NCBI GenBank assembly: GCA_905235835.1
Contig: CAJONQ010000050.1
Coordinates: 1 to 46,541 of the forward strand
Origin: an uncultured Prevotella sp.
Lineage (GTDB): Bacteria > Bacteroidota > Bacteroidia > Bacteroidales > Bacteroidaceae
Direction of reading: 5' to 3'
Length of the DNA stretch: 46,541 bases
Shown: one piece after another, positions 15,512 to 23,196 of the stretch
Numbering within the stretch: position 1 is the stretch's first letter
Layout of the letters: every line of letters starts with the position of its first letter
Program-made: the position numbers and the translations under genes
Notes under the pieces: generated by a model
Database searches by the model: none
Told to the model about the DNA's origin: nothing
What the model saw: the letters and a program-made list of their open reading frames with translations, nothing else

Positions 15512-16507
15512 TCAATTTTTCAACCCTTCAATCTTCCCCCTGATCTGCTTGCAGAATGTCTCATGCCGATGGTTGACATACCAAGCGAGGAGTCCCATGC
15601 ATACAATCTCGAAAACGAAGTTCATCACGGGGATGTCCAGCAGACAGAACAGGAACAACCATGCCGAGCGGAAATTAAAGGTCAGCAGACCATTCCATGT
15701 GATCAAGGGCAGTGAGCTCTTGTGGAAGTCCTCACGAATGTCCGCAGGGATATTGTCGAGCGCACCATATTTCTCACGCATCGTGTTCAGCATCTTCTGG
15801 AACTCAGGAGTCTTCTTCTCCTGCTTCTTCGTATAGTCAATATACGATTTCTGGAAGTAACGCTCCACCCATGGTGTCTCACTCGTCATCTGGTCGTAGA
15901 TCTCCTGTTGCTTCTTCGAGTTATCCAGCTCCGACCCCTTCTCACCCTTCAGGAAGAAGAGGTGTGCTTGGATATAGTAGTCGGCAAGTCGTTGCTGACC
16001 AGCCAGTCCTGCCACACCAGAGATGATGCCGAGGATATAGACGATGATGGTGGCAATGATGACGTTCTGCTCTGTATCGGCAATACCCAGCCACGAGAAT
16101 TCCAGGTCGTGATGGATATAGAAACGGTACACCAGTCCATGATAGATGGGGACAAACCATGTGAAGCCTGCCACACCGTCGAGGATACGACCCAGACGAC
16201 TCTTCTTACCCGTCATACGAGCCAACTGTCCGTCTGTGCAGTCGAAGATGTCAGCAAGACAAAGCATCAGGATAGCGATGATGTTCATCACCAGTCCGTA
16301 GGTACCCTCATAGTAGAAACAGCCGCAAGCAAAGAAGAAGGTGCTGGCTGCTCCGATGATCATCGAGAGGATGGTGACAGTATTAGGGTGTATGTCGAGT
16401 TTGGCAAAAAACACCGCCCACCAATAGCAGAACGGACGTACCACATGCAGGTCGAGCCAGTCCTCCGTCTCAGCAGATTTAAGGGTCTTTTGAATCTTTT
16501 CGTTCAT
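15512..16507 (-). CDS. CDP-alcohol phosphotransferase with altered catalytic motif
   Basis: 331 aa, inner-membrane enzyme with about six membrane segments. The CDP-alcohol motif is seen as DCTDGQLAR, then eight residues, G, three residues, D (LGRILDG). The last Asp of the canonical D-x3-D end is Gly/Phe here (DGVAGF). Long soluble stretches between helices (about residues 180-270, with KGEKGSELDNS) are unusual for PgsA/PssA-type enzymes and suggest a special subgroup. It should move a phospho-alcohol group from a CDP-linked donor. First gene of the minus-strand operon, preceded by two tandem identical promoters; 20 bases separate it from the flippase gene. Confidence 0.85.
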   Translation of the reverse strand: MNEKIQKTLKSAETEDWLDLHVVRPFCYWWAVFFAKLDIHPNTVTILSMIIGAASTFFFACGCFYYEGTYGLVMNIIAILMLCLADIFDCTDGQLARMTGKKSRLGRILDGVAGFTWFVPIYHGLVYRFYIHHDLEFSWLGIADTEQNVIIATIIVYILGIISGVAGLAGQQRLADYYIQAHLFFLKGEKGSELDNSKKQQEIYDQMTSETPWVERYFQKSYIDYTKKQEKKTPEFQKMLNTMREKYGALDNIPADIREDFHKSSLPLITWNGLLTFNFRSAWLFLFCLLDIPVMNFVFEIVCMGLLAWYVNHRHETFCKQIRGKIEGLKN

Positions 16508-16537
16508 GTTCCTATTTAATTATTTAATTTCAGCCTG

Positions 16538-16568
16538 CAAAGGTAGTGAAAACCGAGCGAAAAGCAAA
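16538..16568 (-). promoter_or_regulatory. Head-group operon proximal promoter copy
   Basis: Minus strand TTTG (16565-16568), 19-base spacer, TACCTTTG (16538-16545). Ends 30 bases before the start at 16507. Confidence 0.82.
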
Positions 16569-16624
16569 GAAAAAATACTTTTTTCTTTCATTTCCGAGGT
16601 GCATCCTATCTTCGAACAATAGTT

Positions 16625-16655
16625 CAAAGGTAGTGAAAACCGAGCGAAAAGCAAA
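16625..16655 (-). promoter_or_regulatory. Head-group operon distal promoter copy
   Basis: Minus strand TTTG (16652-16655), 19-base spacer, TACCTTTG (16625-16632). Identical to the proximal copy; a transcript from here would carry the proximal promoter in its leader. Confidence 0.75.
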
Positions 16656-16682
16656 GAAAAAATACTTTTTTTCACAATAAAT

Positions 16683-16714
16683 AAAGAATCCTCGCAAAGT
16701 TGCGAGGATTCTTT
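16683..16714 (-). terminator. Terminator of the aldehyde dehydrogenase remnant
   Basis: Perfect 15-bp stem AAAGAATCCTCGCAA / TTGCGAGGATTCTTT with a two-base loop. On the minus strand it ends 10 bases after the ORF stop and runs into TTTATTGTG. Confidence 0.85.
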
Positions 16715-16724
16715 GTTCAACGAC

Positions 16725-17129
16725 TTACATGTCTTCGTAGGTGTCGAGGTAGGTGACATGCGTGACAAGGTATTCCTCCACACCATGTTTACCGTCGGCT
16801 CCTCCGATACCCGATTTCTTCACACCAGCATGGAAGCCCTGGATAGCCTCGAAATGCTCGCGGTTGATATATGTCTCACCAAATTCCAACTCGCGACAAG
16901 CCTTGGTGGCGATGTTCAGGTCTTTGGTGAAGATAGAGGAGGCAAGACCATACTCGCAGTCGTTAGCCCATGCCTTCTGGGCAGCACGAGCAGCATCCAA
17001 CGCACGGTTCACGTCCTCGATGGTTCCTTCCGGCTGGCGGGAGATCACTTCCTCCGTGGAGGGGTCAATCCATTTACCGTTAGAGCTCTCGCAGAACTGA
17101 CCGTTGATGTACATTTTTAAGTCTTTCAT
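16725..17129 (-). pseudogene. Internally deleted aldehyde dehydrogenase (lactaldehyde/glycolaldehyde type)
   Basis: 134 codons, open from ATG to stop. Residues 1 to about 55 match the N-terminus of an AldA-like aldehyde dehydrogenase (YINGQF, GKWIDPSTEEVIS, AARAAQKAW). The rest matches its C-terminus (ANDCEYGLASSIFT, ELEFGETYINR, GFHAGVKKSGIGG). About 345 residues, including the NAD site and the catalytic Cys and Glu, are missing with the frame kept; the join is near 16967-16971. It cannot be an active dehydrogenase. The remaining C-terminal part includes the oligomerisation arm. A -7 box upstream and a perfect terminator downstream remain, so it may still be expressed. Confidence 0.88.
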
Positions 17130-17186
17130 AAACTTTTGTTTTTAGAGATTAGTATATAGCTTGTTAAAGCATAGTCGTTGTGACTG

Positions 17187-17194
17187 CAAATATA
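17187..17194 (-). promoter_or_regulatory. -7 box for the aldehyde dehydrogenase remnant
   Basis: Minus-strand TATATTTG, 57 bases before the start at 17129. No clear -33 TTTG. The inverted repeat TCGGAT (17205-17210) / ATCCGA (17221-17226) lies just upstream, between the divergent promoters. Confidence 0.5.
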
Positions 17195-17211
17195 CAACTT
17201 TTTTTCGGATT

Positions 17212-17244
17212 ATTGCTTTTATCCGAGAAAAATTCTTACCTTTG
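17212..17244 (+). promoter_or_regulatory. Promoter of the secreted metalloprotease
   Basis: ATTG (17212-17215), 21-base spacer, TACCTTTG (17237-17244). Leader of about 68 bases. The spacer contains one arm of the 6-bp inverted repeat at 17205-17226. Confidence 0.55.
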
Positions 17245-17318
17245 TCGCAGAAATGGAAAAAGGGACTTGTTATATGAGAAAAACATTGATATAAAAACTG
17301 TAAATAGAAGACTTAACA

Positions 17319-19532
17319 ATGAAAAAGATGATTATTTTTAGAAAAGGATGGGTGCTGGCACTATTGTTGATGCTGGCACTGACAGCACAGGCACAGTTGA
17401 AAGATGGACATTTCTTTAAGTCGCTTGAGAACGAGAATGTGGCTGTGGAGCATGCGGAAAAGTATTTCTGCCAGTGGTTTTCGTTGCCTGCAGGCACAGA
17501 GTGGCAGTTGGTGGGAAGCCGTGTCGACCAACTGGGCATGAGCCGCACAGAGTACCGACAGTATGTGAACGGTATAGAGGTGGAGCATTCTCAGATATTG
17601 CTCCATGCCAGAAACGGGAAGGTGGAAACAGCCAATGGTACCGTGATGGAGCAACACCGCACGCCGCAGCCCATAGACAAAGTGCGTCGCAGTGCGCTGA
17701 CAAGTAAAGACGGCAAGTTGGTTGACGGACAGGGACGTGAGGTTTACCTCATCGACACGAAAGACGGCTACCGCTATGCCTATAAGGAGCGCTCAGATGA
17801 AAGCATGGAGTGGATCTATACAGATGTGGAAACGGGTGAAAGGCTGAAGAGTATACCAATGTACAAATGCCTGACCAAGCCCACTGGAACGGCAGCAAAG
17901 GCAAAAGGCAAGCGAATTTACGGCACTGATATTTACGGCGCAGAAGTCGATCTGGACGTGACTAAAACCTCCGACGGCAAGACGTGGCTCTACGATCAGG
18001 GACGCAAGATCCATACCGTGCTGGGAGCCTATCTGCCACCGTCAGTAGATGCGGAGAAGACGGAGTATAAGCCTGATAATACAAATAAAGATTATACCAA
18101 ATATCTGCTTGAGAGCGACTTTGCCTCCTATCTGGGCTCAGATAATGACAAGTATAGCGCCTATAAAGCCAAAAAACTTACCATTACTACCATGAAAAAA
18201 TGTGATGATGAGACTGAAAGTGAGACTAAAAAATATGTTGACATAACAAAATTTCCTGTAAAAGTTAACGTCACCTTCCGTTATGGTTTGGCAACTGCAG
18301 GAAAGGCGAGCGAAGGTGCGATAGAAGAAACAGTATTCAAGGTTGATAAGATTCCTTTTGAAATAGACCTGTCGAACTTTCAGGAAGTGATACCTCGTGA
18401 AGGTTTCTCTATGATCTTGAGTGCGTCAGAATGGGATGAAATAGAAGGGTACACATTCTCGTTCAAACCCGATGCTACTGGTTCTTTTGCTTTTGCAAAT
18501 AACTTCGTGGGTGGAACACTCACCTACGAAGCCAGTGGCGACCCGGCGGCTGATATCCACTGGGGTATGGGCAGAACCTACGATTTCTACAAGGAGGTGT
18601 TCAAGCGTAATAGTTACGACAATAAAGGCGGAGACATCTATAATTTTGTTTACCTGTCTGATGATGAGTATGTGTATCCTGTTGCGTGCCCACGTAACAA
18701 TGCAAGCGCATTGGCGTATTACAAGCCTTACCCGATGGTCTATGGTATGGGCGGATGGGACGATATAGACAACAGCACTCCCCGTATGTTACCGGTAGTA
18801 GAACTGAGCGTGCTGTGCCACGAGTTTACCCATATCGTGACTGAACTGTCTGCAGGATTGGTTTATGAGGGTGAATCGGGAGCGCTCGATGAGTCGTTTT
18901 CCGACCTGATGGGCATCAGTTGCAAAAAGTGGGCTGAGGGCGATAAAGAAGCCGGTTGGCTGATGGGCGACAAGGGACTGATGTATGGAAAAACCAATAT
19001 GCGCGATATGAAAAACCCAAAAAATAGTGAAGATGGTAGGAATCCGCAACCCGACATGTATAAAGGCGATAAATGGGCTGATACCTCAAAGACGGATGAA
19101 GACCATGGGGGCGTGCATCGCAATAGCGGTGTTCAGAACAAGTGGTTCTATCTGCTGACAGACGGAGGGAAAGGCACTAATGAAAAAAATTACAGTTATG
19201 ATGTGACAGGCATCGGTATAGAAAAGTCGCGCCAGATAGCCTATCGCATATTGACGACGTATACTACCAAACAATCACAATATGCCGACATCCGCCTGGC
19301 TTCCATTCAGGCAGCCAAAGATTTATATAACGACGGTGCCGAAGTAGAGGCTGTGAAGAAGGCATGGGATGCCGTAGGTGTTTACGAGAATGGCACTGCG
19401 CCCACAGGAATTAGTCAGATTACTACCGAGCAGTCGGACGACGATAAGTATTATGACCTTCAGGGGCGTCCTGTCAGTCAGCCGAGTCACGGAGTCTATA
19501 TTCATCAAGGAAAGAAAGTCATTAAGCATTAG
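17319..19532 (+). CDS. Secreted M4 (thermolysin-type) zinc metalloprotease
   Basis: 737 aa. Signal peptide (about residues 1-26), FTP-like propeptide (about 30-200), then an insertion-rich region (about 230-400) with a DUF-like beta domain. The thermolysin core follows: H501-E-F-T-H505, third zinc ligand E525 in GALDES exactly 20 residues later, and H600 in DHGGVHRNSG, the transition-state histidine. The C-terminus KYYDLQGRPVSQPSHGVYIH...KVIKH is a tail I associate with many secreted Prevotella proteins, probably a sorting or anchoring signal. It likely degrades proteins outside the cell or on its surface. Promoter at 17212-17244. Confidence 0.9.
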   Translation: MKKMIIFRKGWVLALLLMLALTAQAQLKDGHFFKSLENENVAVEHAEKYFCQWFSLPAGTEWQLVGSRVDQLGMSRTEYRQYVNGIEVEHSQILLHARNGKVETANGTVMEQHRTPQPIDKVRRSALTSKDGKLVDGQGREVYLIDTKDGYRYAYKERSDESMEWIYTDVETGERLKSIPMYKCLTKPTGTAAKAKGKRIYGTDIYGAEVDLDVTKTSDGKTWLYDQGRKIHTVLGAYLPPSVDAEKTEYKPDNTNKDYTKYLLESDFASYLGSDNDKYSAYKAKKLTITTMKKCDDETESETKKYVDITKFPVKVNVTFRYGLATAGKASEGAIEETVFKVDKIPFEIDLSNFQEVIPREGFSMILSASEWDEIEGYTFSFKPDATGSFAFANNFVGGTLTYEASGDPAADIHWGMGRTYDFYKEVFKRNSYDNKGGDIYNFVYLSDDEYVYPVACPRNNASALAYYKPYPMVYGMGGWDDIDNSTPRMLPVVELSVLCHEFTHIVTELSAGLVYEGESGALDESFSDLMGISCKKWAEGDKEAGWLMGDKGLMYGKTNMRDMKNPKNSEDGRNPQPDMYKGDKWADTSKTDEDHGGVHRNSGVQNKWFYLLTDGGKGTNEKNYSYDVTGIGIEKSRQIAYRILTTYTTKQSQYADIRLASIQAAKDLYNDGAEVEAVKKAWDAVGVYENGTAPTGISQITTEQSDDDKYYDLQGRPVSQPSHGVYIHQGKKVIKH

Positions 19533-19546
19533 TGCGGGACTTTCTT
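19512..19546 (+). terminator. Stem-loop spanning the protease stop codon
   Basis: AAGAAAGTC (19512-19520) / GACTTTCTT (19538-19546), perfect 9 bp, with the TAG stop in the loop. No strong T-run, so a weak terminator at best. Confidence 0.35.
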
Positions 19547-19560
19547 GCGTATTTGTTGTG

Positions 19561-19713
19561 AGCGATGCCTTCTATCATGGTGGCGGGTGCTTTCCCTCGC
19601 AGAGGGGGCAGTCTCGTATGCGCCATCGGAGACTTTCCTATCTTTGATCGGAGGCACCGCCCACTGGCGGCGCAGGCATCTGTCGTGCCGTAGAAGGTAC
19701 TATCGTTCGATAA
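19561..19713 (+). other. Structured non-coding stretch between the protease and tig
   Basis: Nested inverted repeats: GATGCCT (19564-19570) with AGGCATC (19674-19680); inside it GGTGGCGGGTGC (19579-19590) with GCACCGCCCACT (19654-19665), two bulges; inside that AGTCTC (near 19610) with GAGACT (near 19629). TATCG/CGATA follows at 19702-19713. It is more GC-rich than neighbouring intergenic DNA. It contains TATCTTTG at 19639 but no -33. It could be a folded RNA, a 3' UTR or a decayed repeat element. The 281-bp gap holds no credible ORF. Confidence 0.45.
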
Positions 19714-19737
19714 TAAAAACAAAAAAAACGATTTTCT

Positions 19738-19769
19738 TTTGGTTTTTCCCTCAATTTACATTACCTTTG
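19738..19769 (+). promoter_or_regulatory. Promoter of tig
   Basis: TTTG (19738-19741), 20-base spacer, TACCTTTG (19762-19769), leader of about 40 bases. Confidence 0.8.
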
Positions 19770-19813
19770 CACGCTCAAAACAGAAAGTAAAATATAAATA
19801 AGGTAATAATAAG

Positions 19814-21178
19814 ATGAATATTTCATTTGAAGCTCCTGACAAGATTAATGGCTTGATGACCATTACTCTGGAGAAAGACGACTATCAAGGAGAGGTCGAG
19901 AAGACCCTGAAAGACTATCGTAAGCGTGCGAATGTTCCTGGTTTCCGTCCAGGTATGACCCCTATGGGTCTGATCAAGCGCCAGTATGGTGCCGCTGTGA
20001 AGGTGGATGTGGTTAACAAGATGCTGGGTGAGAAACTCTATGAGTATGTTCGTGAGAACAAGATCCAGATGCTGGGTGAGCCATTGCCCAGTGACAAGCA
20101 GGAGGCACTCGACTTCGAGGGTGACGCTCCTCTGACTTTCAAGTTCGATATCGCTGTGGCTCCTGCGTTCGAGGCAAAACTGAGCGGTAAGGACAAGATT
20201 GACTATTATAACATCACTGTTGACGACAAACTGATCGACCAGCAGGTGGAGATGTACCAGCAGCGTGCCGGACAGTATGAGAAGGCAGAGCAGTTCGACC
20301 CGGAGCAGCGTGACATGCTGAAAGGTGACCTTCGTGAGCTGGACGCTGACGGTAATGTGAAAGAGGGTGGTGTCACCGTTGCTGACGCAGTGCTGATGCC
20401 CCAGTATATGAAGGTGGACGACCAGAAGAAGCTCTTCGACGGTGCTAAGTTGGGCGACATCATCACATGGAATCCCCGCAAGGCTTACCCAGAGAGCGAC
20501 GTGGAGGTGTCTTCCCTGCTGAAGATCCAGAAGGAGGAAGTGAAAGACCACGAGGGTGACTTCACCTATCAGATCACAGAGATCAGCCGTTTCGTGAAGG
20601 CAGAGGTCAACCAGCAGTTGTTCGACCAGACCTTTGGCGAGGGTACGATTAAAGACGAGAAAGAGTTCCGTCAGAAGATCGCTGACCAGATCAGCCAGCA
20701 GTTCAAGGCTGACTCCGATTATAAGTTCCTGCTCGATGTCCGTCAGCACATGGAGAAGAAGGTGGGCAAGCTGGAGTTCCCAGAGGCTCTGCTGAAGCGT
20801 GTGATGATGAACAATAACAAGGACAAGGGCGCTGACTTCGTGGAGAAGAACTTCGAGGCAAGCATCAAGGAGCTCGGCTGGCACCTGATCAAGGAGCAGC
20901 TCGTTGCCGCTCAGGAGATCAAGGTGGAGGATGCCGACCTGAAGAGTGTCGCCAAGGAGGCTGCCCGTGCCCAGTTCGCACAGTATGGTATGTCTAACGT
21001 TCCCGACGAGTATCTGGAGAACTATGCGACAGAGATGCTGAAGAAGCGTGAGAACGTGGACGGACTCGTAGACCGTGCCGTTGACGTGAAGCTGACAGAG
21101 GCACTCAAAGGTGTTGTCAAACTCAACGAGAAAGACATCACTTTGGAGGACTTCCAGAAGATGCTGCAAGAAAAATAA
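19814..21178 (+). CDS. tig: Trigger factor
   Basis: 454 aa. Ribosome-associated chaperone for nascent chains. The N-terminal ribosome-binding domain has the GFRPGMTPMGLIKRQYG signature (loop that docks on L23) and starts with MNISFEAPDKINGLMTI. The PPIase domain in the middle (about 150-240) is divergent, as in other Bacteroidetes trigger factors. The helical C-terminal arms follow. It sits directly before clpP-clpX, a conserved tig-clpP-clpX order that links folding and proteolysis. It has its own promoter; clpP also has one. Confidence 0.95.
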   Translation: MNISFEAPDKINGLMTITLEKDDYQGEVEKTLKDYRKRANVPGFRPGMTPMGLIKRQYGAAVKVDVVNKMLGEKLYEYVRENKIQMLGEPLPSDKQEALDFEGDAPLTFKFDIAVAPAFEAKLSGKDKIDYYNITVDDKLIDQQVEMYQQRAGQYEKAEQFDPEQRDMLKGDLRELDADGNVKEGGVTVADAVLMPQYMKVDDQKKLFDGAKLGDIITWNPRKAYPESDVEVSSLLKIQKEEVKDHEGDFTYQITEISRFVKAEVNQQLFDQTFGEGTIKDEKEFRQKIADQISQQFKADSDYKFLLDVRQHMEKKVGKLEFPEALLKRVMMNNNKDKGADFVEKNFEASIKELGWHLIKEQLVAAQEIKVEDADLKSVAKEAARAQFAQYGMSNVPDEYLENYATEMLKKRENVDGLVDRAVDVKLTEALKGVVKLNEKDITLEDFQKMLQEK

Positions 21179-21214
21179 GTTTTTTTAAGAAAAAAAACAG
21201 CATTATATTTCGGG

Positions 21215-21270
21215 GTTACCAACTTTTTTCGTAATTTTGTATTTACAATATGCGGAAAAGAGTTGGTAAC
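21215..21270 (+). promoter_or_regulatory. Inverted repeat around the clpP promoter
   Basis: GTTACCAACT (21215-21224) and AGTTGGTAAC (21261-21270) are perfect reverse complements flanking the -7 box. The right copy is also part of a local hairpin AGAGTT-GGT-AACTCT (21259-21273) in the leader. Possible operator or attenuating structure. Confidence 0.5.
21232..21239 (+). promoter_or_regulatory. -7 box of clpPX
   Basis: TAATTTTG with TTTC at about the -33 position (21208-21211). Leader of about 55 bases before ATG 21299. Confidence 0.6.
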
Positions 21271-21298
21271 TCTCTTTTTTGCGCAATCGAAAAAAGAA

Positions 21299-21967
21299 AT
21301 GATGAACAACGATTTTAGAAAATATGCTACCAAGCATTTAGGAATGAACGGCCTTGTACTCGACGAGGTAGTCAGCGCACAGGCTCAGTATTTGAACCCT
21401 TATATCCTGGAGGAGCGCCAGTTGAATGTGACGCAGATGGACGTGTTCTCACGTCTGATGATGGACCGTATCATCTTCCTCGGCACACAGATTGACGACT
21501 ATACCGCCAACACCCTGCAGGCGCAGCTGTTGTATCTTGACTCTGTAGACAGCGGTAAGGATATCTCCATCTACCTAAATTCCCCTGGTGGAAGTGTGAC
21601 GGCAGGTCTTGGCATCTACGACACCATGCAGTTTATATCCTCCGATGTCGCTACCATCTGCACTGGTATGGCTGCCTCGATGGCTGCCGTCCTGCTGGTG
21701 GCTGGTAAGGAAGGTAAGCGCTCCGCACTGCCCCACAGTCGTGTGATGATCCATCAGCCGTTGGGTGGTGTACAGGGTCAGGCATCCGATATTGAGATTG
21801 AGGCAAAGGAGATCATGAAGTTCAAGAAAGAGCTCTATACGATTATCTCCGAGCACTCACACACCCCATATGATAAGGTATGGAATGACTCTGACCGTAA
21901 CTACTGGATGACGGCAGAGGAGGCGAAGGAATATGGTATGATTGATCAGGTATTGGTGAAGAAATAA
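21299..21967 (+). CDS. clpP: ATP-dependent Clp protease proteolytic subunit
   Basis: 222 aa from ATG 21299 (ATG 21302 is adjacent). Serine protease forming the 14-subunit chamber of ClpXP. Catalytic triad S127 (GMAASMAA), H152 (MIHQP) and D199 (DSDRNYWM). A TTG at 21263 would extend the frame by 12 residues into the leader hairpin, which I reject. The stop overlaps the clpX start by one base (TAATG). The N-terminus is about 15-20 residues longer than E. coli mature ClpP and may be processed. Confidence 0.97.
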   Translation: MMNNDFRKYATKHLGMNGLVLDEVVSAQAQYLNPYILEERQLNVTQMDVFSRLMMDRIIFLGTQIDDYTANTLQAQLLYLDSVDSGKDISIYLNSPGGSVTAGLGIYDTMQFISSDVATICTGMAASMAAVLLVAGKEGKRSALPHSRVMIHQPLGGVQGQASDIEIEAKEIMKFKKELYTIISEHSHTPYDKVWNDSDRNYWMTAEEAKEYGMIDQVLVKK

Positions 21968-23184
21968 TGAAGAAAGTATGTAGCTTCTGCGGAAGATCTG
22001 ACAAAGAGGTAAAACTGCTAATCACTGGTCTTAATGGTAATATCTGCGAGGATTGTGCCGCACAGGCGTACGAGATAGCCAAGGCGAACGGCTATGGCCC
22101 TGATGCGAAGAAAGCTCCTGAGAGTGCTATTGACTTGAAAAAAGTACCTAAGCCCAAAGAAATTAAGGAGTATCTCGACCAGTATGTCATCGGACAGGAT
22201 GAGGCGAAGCGTTTCCTCTCTGTTGCCGTCTATAACCACTATAAGCGTCTGCAGCAACCTGTTGACGAGAAAGGGGTGGAGATTGAGAAGAGCAATATCA
22301 TCATGGTAGGCTCTACGGGTACAGGAAAGACCCTGCTTGCCCGTACCATCGCCAAACTGCTCGACGTGCCCTTCACCATCGTTGACGCTACCGTGTTCAC
22401 AGAAGCTGGTTATGTGGGCGAGGACGTGGAGAGTATCCTGTCCCGTCTGTTACAAGTAGCTGATTATAACCTGGAGGCAGCCCAGCGGGGTATTGTCTTC
22501 ATCGACGAGATAGACAAGATAGCCCGTAAGAGCGACAACCCCAGTATCACTCGTGACGTGAGTGGTGAGGGTGTGCAGCAGGGACTCTTGAAACTATTGG
22601 AGGGAACCATGGTCAACGTACCCCCACAGGGAGGACGTAAACACCCAGATCAGGAGTATATCCATGTGGACACGAGGAACATCCTGTTTATCTGTGGTGG
22701 CGCCTTCGATGGTATCGAGCGTAAGATAGCCCAGCGTCTGAATACCCATGTGGTGGGTTATAACTCCGTACAGAACGTACGAAAGATCGACAAGGGCGAC
22801 CTGATGCAGTATGTGCTGCCCCAGGACTTGAAGTCGTTCGGACTCATTCCTGAGATTATCGGACGTCTGCCCGTTCTGACCTATCTGAATCCCCTTGACC
22901 GTGAGGCTTTGGAACGGATCCTGGTAGAACCGAAGAACTCTATCGTGAAGCAGTATCAGAAACTGTTTGAGATGGACGGTATCACACTGACGTTCACACC
23001 AGAGGCTCTGAGACTCATCGTCGACAAGGCAGTGGAATACAAACTCGGTGCTCGCGGACTGCGTTCTATCGTGGAGAGTATCATGATGGACGCGATGTTC
23101 GAGGTACCCTCGAAAAGAACTAAATCCTTTGAGGTGACAGCGGAGTATGCGCAACAGCAGCTCGATAAGTCACACTTACAATAA
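21967..23184 (+). CDS. clpX: ClpX unfoldase
   Basis: 405 aa. AAA+ ATPase that recognises, unfolds and feeds substrates to ClpP. The N-terminal zinc finger has four Cys (CSFC and CEDC). Walker A GSTGTGKT, Walker B FIDEIDK, pore loop region GYVGED, and a ClpP-docking loop with IGRLPV (IGF in E. coli). It is translationally coupled to clpP. Confidence 0.97.
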   Translation: MKKVCSFCGRSDKEVKLLITGLNGNICEDCAAQAYEIAKANGYGPDAKKAPESAIDLKKVPKPKEIKEYLDQYVIGQDEAKRFLSVAVYNHYKRLQQPVDEKGVEIEKSNIIMVGSTGTGKTLLARTIAKLLDVPFTIVDATVFTEAGYVGEDVESILSRLLQVADYNLEAAQRGIVFIDEIDKIARKSDNPSITRDVSGEGVQQGLLKLLEGTMVNVPPQGGRKHPDQEYIHVDTRNILFICGGAFDGIERKIAQRLNTHVVGYNSVQNVRKIDKGDLMQYVLPQDLKSFGLIPEIIGRLPVLTYLNPLDREALERILVEPKNSIVKQYQKLFEMDGITLTFTPEALRLIVDKAVEYKLGARGLRSIVESIMMDAMFEVPSKRTKSFEVTAEYAQQQLDKSHLQ

Positions 23185-23196
23185 AAAGCAAAGCCT

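Larger units (their letters stand above)
16538..16671 (-). repeat. 47-bp perfect direct repeat carrying a complete promoter (two copies)
   Basis: Copies at 16538-16584 and 16625-16671 are identical over 47 bp, period 87 bp. On the minus strand each is a full promoter. The spacer (16585-16624) is unrelated sequence. Confidence 0.95.

Noticed and set aside
19823..21169. 448-codon minus-strand ORF antisense to trigger factor
   Set aside because: Leu/His/Val-rich composition typical of a complementary-frame shadow; trigger factor on the plus strand is certain.
21263..21298. TTG start adding 12 residues to ClpP
   Set aside because: Lies in a leader hairpin; adjacent ATG codons at 21299 and 21302 fit the family.
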